Source: UBA4742 sp963734965
GTDB taxonomy: Bacteria; Actinomycetota; Acidimicrobiia; Acidimicrobiales; Acidimicrobilacustridaceae
Direction: 5' to 3'
NCBI GenBank assembly: GCA_963734965.1
Contig: CAVTJK010000003.1
Coordinates: 806,001 to 870,000 of the forward strand
DNA length: 64,000 nt
The first letter of the stretch is position 1. Each line of letters begins with the position of its first letter. The notes under the pieces are model-generated. The model ran no database searches and was not told where the DNA came from. It saw only the letters and a program-made list of their open reading frames with translations. Positions 9,961 to 21,378 of this stretch are shown here, piece by piece. The translations under genes were made by a program, and so were the position numbers.

Positions 9961-10449
9961 GTGCCGTTCAAAGTTGGAGACAAGGTCGCGTATCCCCATC
10001 ACGGGGCGGCGGTGATCGAGCGACGCGAGAAGGTGGTCTTCGGCGGAGAGTCCCGTGACTACTTCGTGCTGCGGATCGCCTTCGGCGATCTGACCCTCAA
10101 GGTGCCGATCGACAGCACCGAGCAGGTCGGCCTGCGCGCCATCATCGACCAGGACGAGGTCGAGGAGGTGTTCGCCGTGCTGCGCAAGCCGTGCGGACGC
10201 GAGCCCACCAACTGGTCGCGGCGCTTCAAGAACAACGTCGAGAAGCTCAAGTCCGGCGACATCTACCAGGTCGCCGAGCTGGTCCGGAACCTGTCGCGCC
10301 GCGAGCAGGAGAAGCACCTGTCCGCCGGCGAGAAGCGGCTGCTGGTCAACTCGCGTCGGGTCCTCGTGTCCGAGCTGCGGCTGGCCATCGACGTCAGCGA
10401 GGAAGAGGCCGAGGGCACCCTCGACGAGATCCTGGCCCAGACTCCCTGA
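9961..10449 (+). CDS. carD: CarD family transcriptional regulator
   Basis: 162-residue CarD, an RNA-polymerase-binding factor that stabilises the open promoter complex. GTG 9961 is chosen because MPFKVGDKVAYPHHGAAVIE begins the domain exactly as in mycobacterial CarD and GAGGGAG lies just upstream. The N-terminal RNAP-interaction domain is followed by the DNA-binding helical region with the invariant EPTNWSRRFKNNVEKLKSGD, which carries the wedge Trp, and by LSAGEKRLLVNSRRVLVSEL. A TACACT hexamer at 9911 is a possible -10 element but no clear -35 is visible. Confidence 0.92.
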   Translation: MPFKVGDKVAYPHHGAAVIERREKVVFGGESRDYFVLRIAFGDLTLKVPIDSTEQVGLRAIIDQDEVEEVFAVLRKPCGREPTNWSRRFKNNVEKLKSGDIYQVAELVRNLSRREQEKHLSAGEKRLLVNSRRVLVSELRLAIDVSEEEAEGTLDEILAQTP

Positions 10450-10484
10450 TACACGCCGTCTGAGCGGCGCCTATTGTCGGTGCC

Positions 10485-12017
10485 ATGAAGGTGCCGTTGA
10501 CGATCAGGGACCATCTCGACCGGGCGCGCCTGGTCTACGGCGACCGGATCGCGGTCGTCGACGAACCGGACCAGCCGGCGCCGCCGGTCGTCGGTCTCAC
10601 CTATGCCGGGATGTACGAGCGGGCCGCGGCCCAGGCCGCCCGCCTCGACCAGCTGGGCGTGGCCCAGGGTGAACGGGTCGCCATCGTGTCGCACAACGCG
10701 GCGCGCCTGCTGACCGGCTTCTTCGGCGTGAGCGGTTGGGGCCGTGTGTATGTGCCCATCAACTTCCGCCTGACCGCCACCGAGATCACCTACATCGTCG
10801 AGCATTCCGGAGCCAGCGTCCTGCTGGTCGATCCCGAGCTCGACGAGTCGTTGGCCGAGGTCACGGCCAAGCACCGCATCGTGCTGGGTCGCGACGACGA
10901 CGAGCTGTACCTCGACGGTGTCGAGCCCGAGCCATGGACGGCCGACGAGGACGCCACCGCGACGATCAACTACACGTCGGGGACGACGGCGCGGCCCAAG
11001 GGCGTGCAGATGACCCATCGCAGCCTGTGGGTCAACGCCACGACGTTCGGTCTGCACACCGGCGTCAGCGACCGCGATGTGTACCTGCACACGCTGCCCA
11101 TGTTCCATTGCAACGGGTGGGGCATGCCCTACGCGGTGACCGGGATGGGCGGCCGCCACATCGTGCTGCGCAAGGTCGACGGCGCCGAGATCCTGCGACG
11201 GATCGAGCGTGAAGGCGTGACGCTCATGTGCGGCGCGCCCGCGGTCGTCGCCGCCATCCTCGACGCCGCCGCGACCTGGGATGGTCCGATCCCCGGTGCC
11301 GGCACCACCCGGATGGTCGTGGCCGGGGCCCCGCCCCCGACCCGCACGATCGAGCGGGTCGAGACCGAGCTGGGCTGGGAGTTCATCCAGATCTACGGCC
11401 TGACCGAGACGGCCCCGCTGCTCACCATCAACCGCAGTCGGCGCGAGTGGGACGACCTGGCTCCAGCGGATCGCGCCGCCAAGCTCAGCCGGGCCGGCGC
11501 CCCGGCCTTGGGGGTCACGCTGCGCACCGACGAGTCGGGCGAGGTGCTGGCCCGCTCGAACGTGGTGCTCGAGGGCTACTGGGAGAATCCCGACGCGACC
11601 GCGGAAGCCCTCGATGGCGGCTGGTTCCACACGGGTGACGGCGGGCTCATCGACGACGGCGGCTACCTGACGATCGCCGACCGCAAGAAGGACGTGATCA
11701 TCTCCGGCGGCGAGAACGTGTCGTCGATCGAGGTCGAGGATCGGTTGTTCAGCCACGACGCCGTGGCCGAGGTCGCGGTGATCGGTGTGCCCGACGACAA
11801 GTGGGGCGAGACGGTCAAGGCGCTGGTCGTGCTGGCGCCGGGCTCGACCGCCACCGAGCAGGAGCTGATCGACCACTGCCGGGCGGGTCTGACCCACTTC
11901 AAGTGCCCGACGTCGATCGAGTTCCGTGACGTCCTCGACCGCACGGCGACGGGCAAGCTGCAGAAGTACAAGCTGCGCGCCCCGTACTGGGAGGGTCGCG
12001 ACCGTCAGGTCAACTGA
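10485..12017 (+). CDS. AMP-dependent acyl-CoA synthetase
   Basis: 510-residue adenylate-forming enzyme that activates a carboxylic acid to acyl-CoA. Motifs in order: phosphate-binding loop NYTSGTTARPKGV (residues about 164-176), HTLPMFHCNGWG, VVAGAPPPT, the A5 motif IQIYGLTETAP, GDGGLIDDGGYLTIADRKKD with the hinge, and the C-terminal catalytic Lys in TATGKLQKYKLR. It resembles medium- or long-chain fatty-acyl-CoA ligases; the exact acid cannot be told. 35 bases separate it from carD. Confidence 0.88.
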   Translation: MKVPLTIRDHLDRARLVYGDRIAVVDEPDQPAPPVVGLTYAGMYERAAAQAARLDQLGVAQGERVAIVSHNAARLLTGFFGVSGWGRVYVPINFRLTATEITYIVEHSGASVLLVDPELDESLAEVTAKHRIVLGRDDDELYLDGVEPEPWTADEDATATINYTSGTTARPKGVQMTHRSLWVNATTFGLHTGVSDRDVYLHTLPMFHCNGWGMPYAVTGMGGRHIVLRKVDGAEILRRIEREGVTLMCGAPAVVAAILDAAATWDGPIPGAGTTRMVVAGAPPPTRTIERVETELGWEFIQIYGLTETAPLLTINRSRREWDDLAPADRAAKLSRAGAPALGVTLRTDESGEVLARSNVVLEGYWENPDATAEALDGGWFHTGDGGLIDDGGYLTIADRKKDVIISGGENVSSIEVEDRLFSHDAVAEVAVIGVPDDKWGETVKALVVLAPGSTATEQELIDHCRAGLTHFKCPTSIEFRDVLDRTATGKLQKYKLRAPYWEGRDRQVN

Positions 12018-12060
12018 CCTCTGACGTCGTATCCCGGCCGGCACCGGCCACACTGGGACC

Positions 12061-13668
<1,608 letters not shown>

Positions 13669-13740
13669 CGCCGCGATCGCCCCGGCGTGACCGACGGCAC
13701 TATCGTTCCGCCGTCCGATCGACCAGGGGGAACATCAGGC

Positions 13741-14883
13741 ATGAGCAGAAGGGGCGGAACACGAGGCGCGACGGTGGTTGTCGTGGCCCTGATCCTGGTC
13801 GTGGCGTCGGCTTGTGCCGGCTCGTCCGCCAAGTCGTCGTCGTCGACCTCCGATGGGGCTCAGCCCGACTCCACGACGGCCAACGGCCTGCCCGTCGGCG
13901 TGACGGTGAAGCCGACCAAGGTCTCGACGGCACCGGCCAAGCCGTCGGCGGGCTGCCAGGCGGCGGCCACCACTCCGCCGGCCACCGGCGAGATCACCGA
14001 GACCATGACGAGCGGCGGAGCCACGCGCACCTACCTGCGGTACATCCCGCCGGGGGTCGACCTGACCAAGCCGCTCCCGCTGGTGATCGACATCCACGGC
14101 TTGGGCAGCAACATGACCCAGCAGGAGGCCGTCACCCAGTTCGAGCACCTGGCCGCCACCCAGCACTTCATCGTGCTCACGCCGAACGGCCTCAACAACC
14201 GGTTCAACACCGTCAACGTGACCCCGAACGCGGACGTGACCTTCATGTCCGACATGCTCGACCAGGTCGAAGGCCTGGCCTGCGTCGACACCGCCCGGGT
14301 GTACTCGACGGGCTACTCGGACGGCGGCCTGATGTCGTCGGTGCTGGCCTGCCAGCTCAGCACGCGCATCACGGCCATCGGTGTGGTGTCCGGGCTGCTC
14401 CACGGCCCGGGCTGCAAGCCCAGCCGTCCGGTGCCGCTCATGGTGTTCTGGGGCAAGCAGGACCAGGTCCTGCCCTACTACGGCGGGCTCGGTCCCGCGC
14501 TGGTGGCCCTGCTCACCGGCAAGCCGATCCCGACCGACGCCTCCATCCCGACGGCGCCGGTGCCCGAGGCGAAGAACCAGGGCTTCCCACCGGTCGAGGA
14601 GGTGGTCGGCGCGTGGGCCACGACCAACAAGTGTCCGGCCACGCCCGTTCCGATCAAGGTCGCCTCCGACGTGGAGCAGCGCATCTACGCCCCGTGCTCG
14701 GACGACACCATGATCCGCTTCTACGTCGTGGCCGACGGCGGCCACGCGTGGCCCGGGAGCCAGGTCCTGGACAAGGCACCGGCGGCCCGCCCCGGCCGGC
14801 CGGCCATCATCGGCTTCGTCACCATGCAGGTCGACGCGACCCAGCTGATCTGGGACTTCTTCAAGGGCTACGCCCTTACGTGA
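13741..14883 (+). CDS. Extracellular lipoprotein esterase, PHB-depolymerase/feruloyl-esterase-like
   Basis: 380-residue secreted alpha/beta hydrolase of the LpqC/esterase_PHB group. ATG 13741 follows GGGGGAA and opens a lipoprotein signal peptide ending VVASAC. A Ser/Thr-rich linker leads to the catalytic domain: IDIHGLGSN (oxyanion region), GYSDGGLMS with the nucleophile Ser, WGKQDQVLPY with the likely Asp, and DGGHAWPGS with the His. Probably hydrolyses an ester-linked polymer or oligomer outside the cell; the substrate is not visible from sequence. Confidence 0.82.
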   Translation: MSRRGGTRGATVVVVALILVVASACAGSSAKSSSSTSDGAQPDSTTANGLPVGVTVKPTKVSTAPAKPSAGCQAAATTPPATGEITETMTSGGATRTYLRYIPPGVDLTKPLPLVIDIHGLGSNMTQQEAVTQFEHLAATQHFIVLTPNGLNNRFNTVNVTPNADVTFMSDMLDQVEGLACVDTARVYSTGYSDGGLMSSVLACQLSTRITAIGVVSGLLHGPGCKPSRPVPLMVFWGKQDQVLPYYGGLGPALVALLTGKPIPTDASIPTAPVPEAKNQGFPPVEEVVGAWATTNKCPATPVPIKVASDVEQRIYAPCSDDTMIRFYVVADGGHAWPGSQVLDKAPAARPGRPAIIGFVTMQVDATQLIWDFFKGYALT

Positions 14884-14906
14884 TCGGCCATGCCCTGACG
14901 TGATGG

Positions 14907-15491
14907 CTAAGCGCTGAGCTGATCGCCGGCGGCCGAGGCCTGACGTTCGGCCTCACGGCGGGCGTAGGTCTCCTCGAGCAGGCCGCGTCGCACGAGCAGA
15001 GCGGCCACGGCCAGGTCGCACGCCACCAGCGCGGCCAGCACCCACGGCGAATCGTGATCGGTGCCGCCCATGAGGATGTGGACCTGCACGATGGCGAAGA
15101 GCGGGAAGCTCAGGAAGTGGATGGCCCGCCAGAGCCGCATCGGCAGGCGGGCTCGGGCGAGCGAGGTCAGTTCGATGGCGACCAGCAGGTACATGCCGAT
15201 CACGCCCAGTGAGACGGCCCATGGACGCCACTGCGAGGCGAAGGGAACGAAGACGTCGAGGAGGCGGAACGGCACGTAGCGATCGAGCAGGATCCCGACG
15301 ACGTGCACGGCGAGGAAGATCACCGCCAGGCCGCCGAGGAAGCGGTGCAGATCGAGGCGCCACGACGACTTGGGCCGGGCCCGGCGAGGGGCGGTCGTGA
15401 GAGCCAAGCCGGCGATGACCGACGCGGCCAGCAGCCCGGCGGCGACGAACCCTCCAGCTCGGGCGGTGTACCACCAGAGCGAGTTGCTCAC
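14907..15491 (-). CDS. Ferric-reductase-like transmembrane (heme b) protein
   Basis: 194-residue integral membrane protein with about five helices and paired histidines of the ferric-reductase-like heme domain: DLHRFLGGLAVIFLAVHVVG and LWRAIHFLSFPLFAIVQVHI. No flavin or NADPH domain is attached. It lies three bases after the apbE stop on the same strand. Known YedZ/MsrQ-type relatives carry electrons through the membrane. Here the ApbE neighbour suggests an extracytoplasmic flavin-dependent electron path (inference). Confidence 0.78.
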   Translation of the reverse strand: MSNSLWWYTARAGGFVAAGLLAASVIAGLALTTAPRRARPKSSWRLDLHRFLGGLAVIFLAVHVVGILLDRYVPFRLLDVFVPFASQWRPWAVSLGVIGMYLLVAIELTSLARARLPMRLWRAIHFLSFPLFAIVQVHILMGGTDHDSPWVLAALVACDLAVAALLVRRGLLEETYARREAERQASAAGDQLSA

Positions 15492-15494
15492 GGG

Positions 15495-16439
15495 TCAGGC
15501 CGCAAGGGCGGCGAACTCGCTCCAGGTCGGTCCCGTGACGAGGTCGCCCTCGGCGCTCACGACCAGCGCGGCGCCACCGAGCGTGTCGACCAGACCGACG
15601 CCCTGGACCGGTCCGCCGATGAAGGCCGCCTTGGCCAGCACCTCGGCCTGCCAGCCCTCGGCCGCCACGGCGGTGGCCGAGAGCACGTCGCTGTCGACCG
15701 GGAGACCGAGCAGGGGGTCGATCAGGTGGTGCTGGCGCCGCCCGTCCAGCGTCGTCCACCGGCGGCGCTGGCGCGTGCTGGTGGCGACGGCGCCCGCGGT
15801 GAGATGGACCGAGGCGATGGTGGTCCCATTCGTCGGGTGATCGACGCCGATGCGCCAACAACCCGAGCGTTCGGGCGGGACTCCGGCGACGCGCAGGTCT
15901 CCGCCGAGGTCGACGAGGATCCCTTCGGCCCCGGCGGCCATGGCTTCGTCCACGATGAGGTCGGCGGCGAAGCCCTTCCCGATGCCCCCCGGATCGAAGC
16001 CGACGCCGGCGGGCAGGCGCGCCGTGCGGGCGTGAGGGTCGAGCTCGAGTCCGGCGCAGCCCCGGACGAGCCACGACCGGGGGCGAGGCGCACCGGCGGG
16101 CTCCGCGGAGGTGTCGATGAGCTCGAAGGACCGGTCGTAGCCCGCCCGTTCGAGATCGCCGAGGATGGTGGGATCGAACAGGCCGTAGGTGGCCTCCCAG
16201 CCTTGGGCGGCGTGGCTGAGCAGGTCGAGGGTGTCGGTCGAGACGCCGATGGCGGCCCCGCCGGCCCGGTTGAGCCGGCTGATCTCGCTGGTGGCGACGA
16301 AGCGGCTCCAGCGGGCCTCGAGGTCGAAGAGGCGATCGCGGAGGCGTTCGCTCAACCCGAGCGGCTCGCCCACGACGAGGATGCGGGCCCGGGTGCCCAT
16401 GACGTCGAAACGGGTGTCAGCTGGCACGGGATCGTCCAT
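15495..16439 (-). CDS. apbE: FAD:protein FMN transferase (ApbE)
   Basis: 314-residue ApbE, which attaches FMN covalently to Thr/Ser of target flavoproteins. ATG 16439 gives MDDPVPADTRFDVMGTRARI, the usual opening. Family motifs: DLEARWSRFVATSEISRLN, VGFDPGGIGKGFAADLI, ILVDLGGDLRVAG, HHLIDPLLGLPVDSDVLSAT (Mg-binding region), AEVLAKAAFIGG. No lipoprotein signal is present, so the export route is unclear. It overlaps the upstream small exported ORF and is followed at once by the heme-membrane gene, forming a three-gene leftward unit. Confidence 0.88.
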   Translation of the reverse strand: MDDPVPADTRFDVMGTRARILVVGEPLGLSERLRDRLFDLEARWSRFVATSEISRLNRAGGAAIGVSTDTLDLLSHAAQGWEATYGLFDPTILGDLERAGYDRSFELIDTSAEPAGAPRPRSWLVRGCAGLELDPHARTARLPAGVGFDPGGIGKGFAADLIVDEAMAAGAEGILVDLGGDLRVAGVPPERSGCWRIGVDHPTNGTTIASVHLTAGAVATSTRQRRRWTTLDGRRQHHLIDPLLGLPVDSDVLSATAVAAEGWQAEVLAKAAFIGGPVQGVGLVDTLGGAALVVSAEGDLVTGPTWSEFAALAA

Positions 16440-16683
16440 GGTCGGGACCGGCTCCGCGCTGCGGGCCGGCCGGGGTGGCCCGCCAGCCGCCGCCCCCGTC
16501 GTCGGGTGCGGCGGGGTTGTCGGGATCGGACGGGGCCACGGTCGTGGTGGGCGAGCCCGAGGGCGTCGCCTTCGACGCGGCGCCCGCATGGGTTGCCGCC
16601 AGGCCACCAGCGATGGCGGCGAAGGCGGCCGCGCTGGCCACGGCGGTGACCCGGCGGGCCCGGCGAGCAGGATGGCGGCTCAT
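16417..16683 (-). CDS. Small predicted exported protein of the apbE unit
   Basis: 88-residue ORF with an N-terminal basic segment and a hydrophobic Ala-rich stretch (TAVASAAAFAAIAGGLAATHA) that reads as a signal peptide or anchor, then a Ser/Thr/Pro- and Gly-rich tail. It overlaps apbE by 23 bases. No FMN-attachment motif (D-x-S/T-G-A-T type) is present. It may be a degenerate counterpart of the FMN-binding protein that often accompanies apbE, or a spurious ORF; the position and signal-like start support a gene. Confidence 0.5.
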   Translation of the reverse strand: MSRHPARRARRVTAVASAAAFAAIAGGLAATHAGAASKATPSGSPTTTVAPSDPDNPAAPDDGGGGWRATPAGPQRGAGPDHGRSRAS

Positions 16684-16759
16684 GGCAGACGCCAGTTTGG
16701 CCCAACTCCGCTAAGTCCGGGCTAAAGCGATCATCGGTCGGGGCGCTAGCTTCGGAACC

Positions 16760-18190
<1,431 letters not shown>

Positions 18191-18200
18191 AGCGCACGCG

Positions 18201-18265
18201 GCGGAGCCGCTCGCGAGGTGACACCCGGATGGCGAAGCGGTCGAAGGAAGGCTTGCCGACCGGAG
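18201..18265. repeat. Dispersed intergenic repeat, copy C
   Basis: 65-bp element matching 33058-33122 at 56 of 65 positions. Its left 40 bases, reversed, match the core of the tandem repeat at 6573-6730. It begins GCGGAGCCGCTCGCGAGG and ends GGCTTGCCGACCGGAG. It sits between the convergent fumC and thioredoxin-like genes. Confidence 0.85.
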
Positions 18266-18268
18266 ACC

Positions 18269-18678
18269 CTAGAGAGCCGGCGTGCCGTCGAACGGGGTGG
18301 GGTCGCCGGCGGCCGGGATGATGGGACGGGCCCAGCTCATGATCAGGGTCAGGTTCTCCGACACCGAACGCCAATCGTCGGGGTTCCAGCCCTCGGCGGC
18401 GGCCTCGACGGCGTGGCTCTGGTTGATGTGCACGAGGGCCGGCAGCTGCTCGAGCCCGAAGCTCTTCACGACCGAGCGCTCGGGGTCGTACGAACGACGA
18501 GGAACTCCGTCGACCAGCGGACCGAGGAACGTCGGGCGTCGGCCTCGTCCGCCGTCACCAGGAAGGCGACCCGGCAGTCGGCGCCGGCGTAGGCGCGCAG
18601 CACCCGGGTGGCCGTGTCGAGGATCCAGGAGCTCTCGTAGGTGTACGGATCGAGCACCACCACGACGAGATGGAACAT
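18269..18678 (-). CDS. Thioredoxin-fold-like protein (frame interrupted, start uncertain)
   Basis: About 135-residue soluble protein. The 5' part reads MFHLVVVVLDPYTYESSW and then VLRAYAGADCRVAFLVTADE. After a frame change near 18520 the 3' part reads PERSVVKSFGLEQLPALVHI and ends PTPFDGTPAL. The alternation of strands and the LPALVHI segment, placed like the cis-Pro loop, suggest a thioredoxin-like fold, but there is no CxxC. Readable sequence with protein character (SPIGRAARTIAEWTT) continues upstream of ATG 18678 with no usual start codon in frame, so the true start may be near 18720-18750. Function unknown. Confidence 0.5.
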
Positions 18679-18818
18679 CGTGGTCCACTCGGCGATCGTG
18701 CGGGCCGCGCGTCCGATCGGAGACAGGACGAGGTCAGCGGGTACGTCGGTTGGCCACGAAGGGAGAACGTAGCGCGACTAGGTTCGGCTGAGCACACTCT
18801 CGCTCGGAGGACGAATCG

Positions 18819-19342
18819 ATGCACTACGGCAACTTCGCTCTACAAGCTCTTCCTGCTGCTGCACATCACTGTGCGTGATCGTCGGGTTCGGTTCCACCTT
18901 CGTCTGGGCGGCGCTGGGCGCCCGGACTCCGCCAGCTCGATCCGCCGACCGCCCTCGAGGTCAACCGCGACAGGTCCTGAGGCTGTCCAAGCGGCTGAGC
19001 ACCCCGTTCATCTACGCCGCCGGCGCCTTCGGGATCGTCCTGGTGATCCTGAGCGACAAGGGTCAAGTTCGTCCGACGGCCTGGATCACGATCGCCTTCG
19101 TCCTGTTCATCATCGGCGCGCTGGTCGCCGGGTTCATCCAGGTGCCGGCCCAGAAGCGTCTGGTCGAGCTGCAGGAGGAGCTGGTCAACGCCCCGACCGC
19201 GGCCGACGTCCGACCGACACAGGTGGACGAGATCACGGCCACGACCAAGAAGATCGCCGGCGTCGGCGGGTTCCTCCACCTCATCTTCCTGTTGCTCATG
19301 ATCGACATGGTGTGGGGTTCGTTCCACTTCCATGGTTTCTGA
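18819..19342 (+). CDS. DUF2269-like integral membrane protein (frame interrupted)
   Basis: About 170-residue protein with four predicted membrane helices: YKLFLLLHIT..CVIVGFGSTFVW, FIYAAGAFGIVLVIL, WITIAFVLFIIGALVAGFI and GFLHLIFLLLMIDMVWG. ATG 18819 follows GGAGGACGAATC, a good ribosome site. Frames change near 18840 and 18870 and probably three more times between 18925 and 19065, again as extra bases. The layout resembles DUF2269 proteins, whose role is unknown. Confidence 0.6.
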
Positions 19343-19366
19343 GCCGGAGCGGTAGCGTCGGGCGAG

Positions 19367-20180
19367 ATGCACCCGATCGAGCGACTCCGGTACGTGGCCC
19401 GGGCGTCGGGCGCGCCGCAAGGGGTTCTCGTGCAGGAGACGGCCACGGCGCTGGCCAGCTTCGGATCCGATCCCCAGGGTCTGGTCACGGCGTGCCGGCG
19501 GATCGTGTGGCGCCAGCCCACCTCCGGCGCGCTGGTGTGGCTGTGCGCGCGGGTGCTCACCGCCGGCGATGCCGCCCACGAGATCTGGGAGGCCTCGGGA
19601 CTGGTGCAGGCCGACCGCACCGTCAACGAGTTGGCCCACGCCTTGCCCGAGAACGCGACGATCACGGTGTTGGGTTGGCCCGACGAGATCGGCGACGCCC
19701 TTCCCCGCCGAGGTGACATCGAGGTGCTGGCGGTCGACACCGCCGGCGAGGCCTCGGGCTTCGTCAGCCGCCTGTGGCGGTGCGACGTCGAAGCCTCCGA
19801 CGTCCCCCAGAACGGCCTCGGCGCGGCGGTGGCGTCGAGCAGCCTGCTGCTGCTCGAGTCGCCGGCCGTCGGTCCCGACGAGTTCCTGGCCGTGAGCGGA
19901 TCCCGGGCGGCCGCCGCGGTGGCCCACCACGCCGGCATCCCCGTCTGGCTCGTGGCCGGCGTCGGTCGCCTGCTGCCGGGGCGCATGTGGGACGGACTGC
20001 GCGGTCGGGTCGAGCCGGACGACCCCTGGGACGCCGACGACGAGTTCGTGCCGCTCGAGCTGGTCGACCGCATCGTCGGTCCCGCCGGCCCCGAGACCGG
20101 TGGCCGACGCGCTCCGACGCACCGACTGCCCGGTCGCCCCCGAGCTGTTCAAAGGCGACGTGTTTCAACGGCAGCGTTAG
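19367..20180 (+). CDS. IF-2B-like (NagB/RpiA-fold) conserved protein
   Basis: 270-residue soluble protein. The N-terminal helical region is followed by a Rossmann-like part with ATITVLGWPDEIGDAL, GDIEVLAVDTAGE and a VGPDEFLAVSGSRAAAAVA loop, then HHAGIPVWLVAGVGRLLPG. This resembles the C-terminal domain of eIF-2B alpha/MtnA-like proteins (sugar-phosphate isomerase fold). One frame change near 20099 restores a conserved-looking end, VADALRRTDCPVAPELFKGD, with the stop at 20178. The residues needed for MtnA activity cannot be confirmed, so the function is open. Confidence 0.55.
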
Positions 20181-20190
20181 GTTGCCCCGC

Positions 20191-20657
20191 ATGCCTTCAC
20201 GACGCGATCTGATCCGCATGTCCGACGACGAGGTCGAGGTCTTCCTGCACGAGCGCCAGACGATGAACATCGCGTCGTTCGGACCGGACGGCAACATCCA
20301 CCTGGTGGCCATGTGGTACGGCTTCCTCGGTCGCCAACGCGGCGTTCGAGACCTTCGCCAAGAGCCAGAAGGTGCTCAACCTCCGCCGTGACCCACGCAT
20401 CACGGTGCTGGTCGAGGACGGTGACGTCTACGAGGAGCTGCGAGGCGTCGAGATCGTGGGTCGGGCCATCGTCCACGACGACCCGGAGCCGCTCCGCGTC
20501 GTGGCCGAGCAACGTCGTCGAGCGCTACATCCCGGTCGACAACCCCGATGACATCCCCGCCATCGCCGCGGCCATGGCCAACAAGCGCGTGTGCATCGAG
20601 ATCGTGCCCGAGAAGGTCGTCAGCTGGGACCATCGCAAGCTGGCCGGGCGCTACTGA
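20191..20657 (+). CDS. PPOX-class F420/FMN-binding protein (frame interrupted)
   Basis: About 155-residue split beta-barrel protein of the pyridoxamine-oxidase-like FDOR group. ATG 20191 gives MPSRRDLIRMSDDEVEVFL, the typical opening helix. Then come RQTMNIASFGPDGNIHLVAMWYG, AAFETFAKSQKVLNLRRDPR, ITVLVEDGDVYEELRGVEI and, after a second frame change, NVVERYIPVDN and VSWDHRKLAGRY. Extra bases are read near 20335 and 20514. It probably binds F420 or a flavin and reduces small molecules; the substrate is unknown. Confidence 0.72.
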
Positions 20658-20682
20658 TCGAGCGACGGTAGGGTGCGCCGCC

Positions 20683-21369
20683 ATGGGTGAGATCGTCGAG
20701 TTCCCGAGCAACGGGCACACCGCCAGCGGCTACCTGGCCCCCGCGCCGAGCGGGTCGGGTCCAGGGGTGATCCTGATCCAGGAGTGGTGGGGTCTGGTGC
20801 CTCACATCATCGACGTCGCCGATCGGTTGGCGGCCGAGGGCTTCACCGTGCTCGCTCCCGACCTGTACCACGGGAAGACGACGACCGAGCCCGACGAGGC
20901 CGGCAAGCTGATGATGGCGCTGAACATCGAGCAGGCCGGCAAGGACATGAGCGGGGCCATCGACCACCTCCTGTCGCTCGACTCGGTCACCGGGCCGAGG
21001 GTCGGGGTGATCGGCTTCTGCATGGGCGGAGGGTTGACGCTCGTGCTCGCCGCGCTGCGGCCCGACGCCGTCGGGGCGACCGTTCCGTTCTACGGGCTGA
21101 TCCCCTGGGAGCACGCCCAGCCCGACTACTCGCGCCTCGATGCCCCGGTGCTCGGTCACTACGCGGCCGAGGACGGGTTCTTCACACCCGATCTGGTCGC
21201 CGCCCTGCAGGACCAGCTCGACTCGCTGGGCAAGCAGGCCGACCTCGAGATCTATCCGGGCACCGACCACGCCTTCTTCAACGACACCCGGCCCGAGGTC
21301 TACGACGCCGAGGCTTCGGCGCGGGCCTGGGTGCAGACCGTCGGCTTCCTCCACACCAACCTGGACTGA
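20683..21369 (+). CDS. Dienelactone hydrolase family protein
   Basis: 228-residue cytoplasmic alpha/beta hydrolase. Start ATG 20683 opens the domain (MGEIVEFPSNGHTASGYLA). Motifs: VILIQEWWGL, nucleophile Cys in GVIGFCMGGGLTL, Asp in YAAEDGFFTP, His in PGTDHAFFND. The Cys-Asp-His triad is that of true dienelactone hydrolases, acting on carboxymethylenebutenolide or similar lactones. It follows the PPOX gene by 25 bases. Confidence 0.85.
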   Translation: MGEIVEFPSNGHTASGYLAPAPSGSGPGVILIQEWWGLVPHIIDVADRLAAEGFTVLAPDLYHGKTTTEPDEAGKLMMALNIEQAGKDMSGAIDHLLSLDSVTGPRVGVIGFCMGGGLTLVLAALRPDAVGATVPFYGLIPWEHAQPDYSRLDAPVLGHYAAEDGFFTPDLVAALQDQLDSLGKQADLEIYPGTDHAFFNDTRPEVYDAEASARAWVQTVGFLHTNLD

Positions 21370-21378
21370 CCGTCCAAC

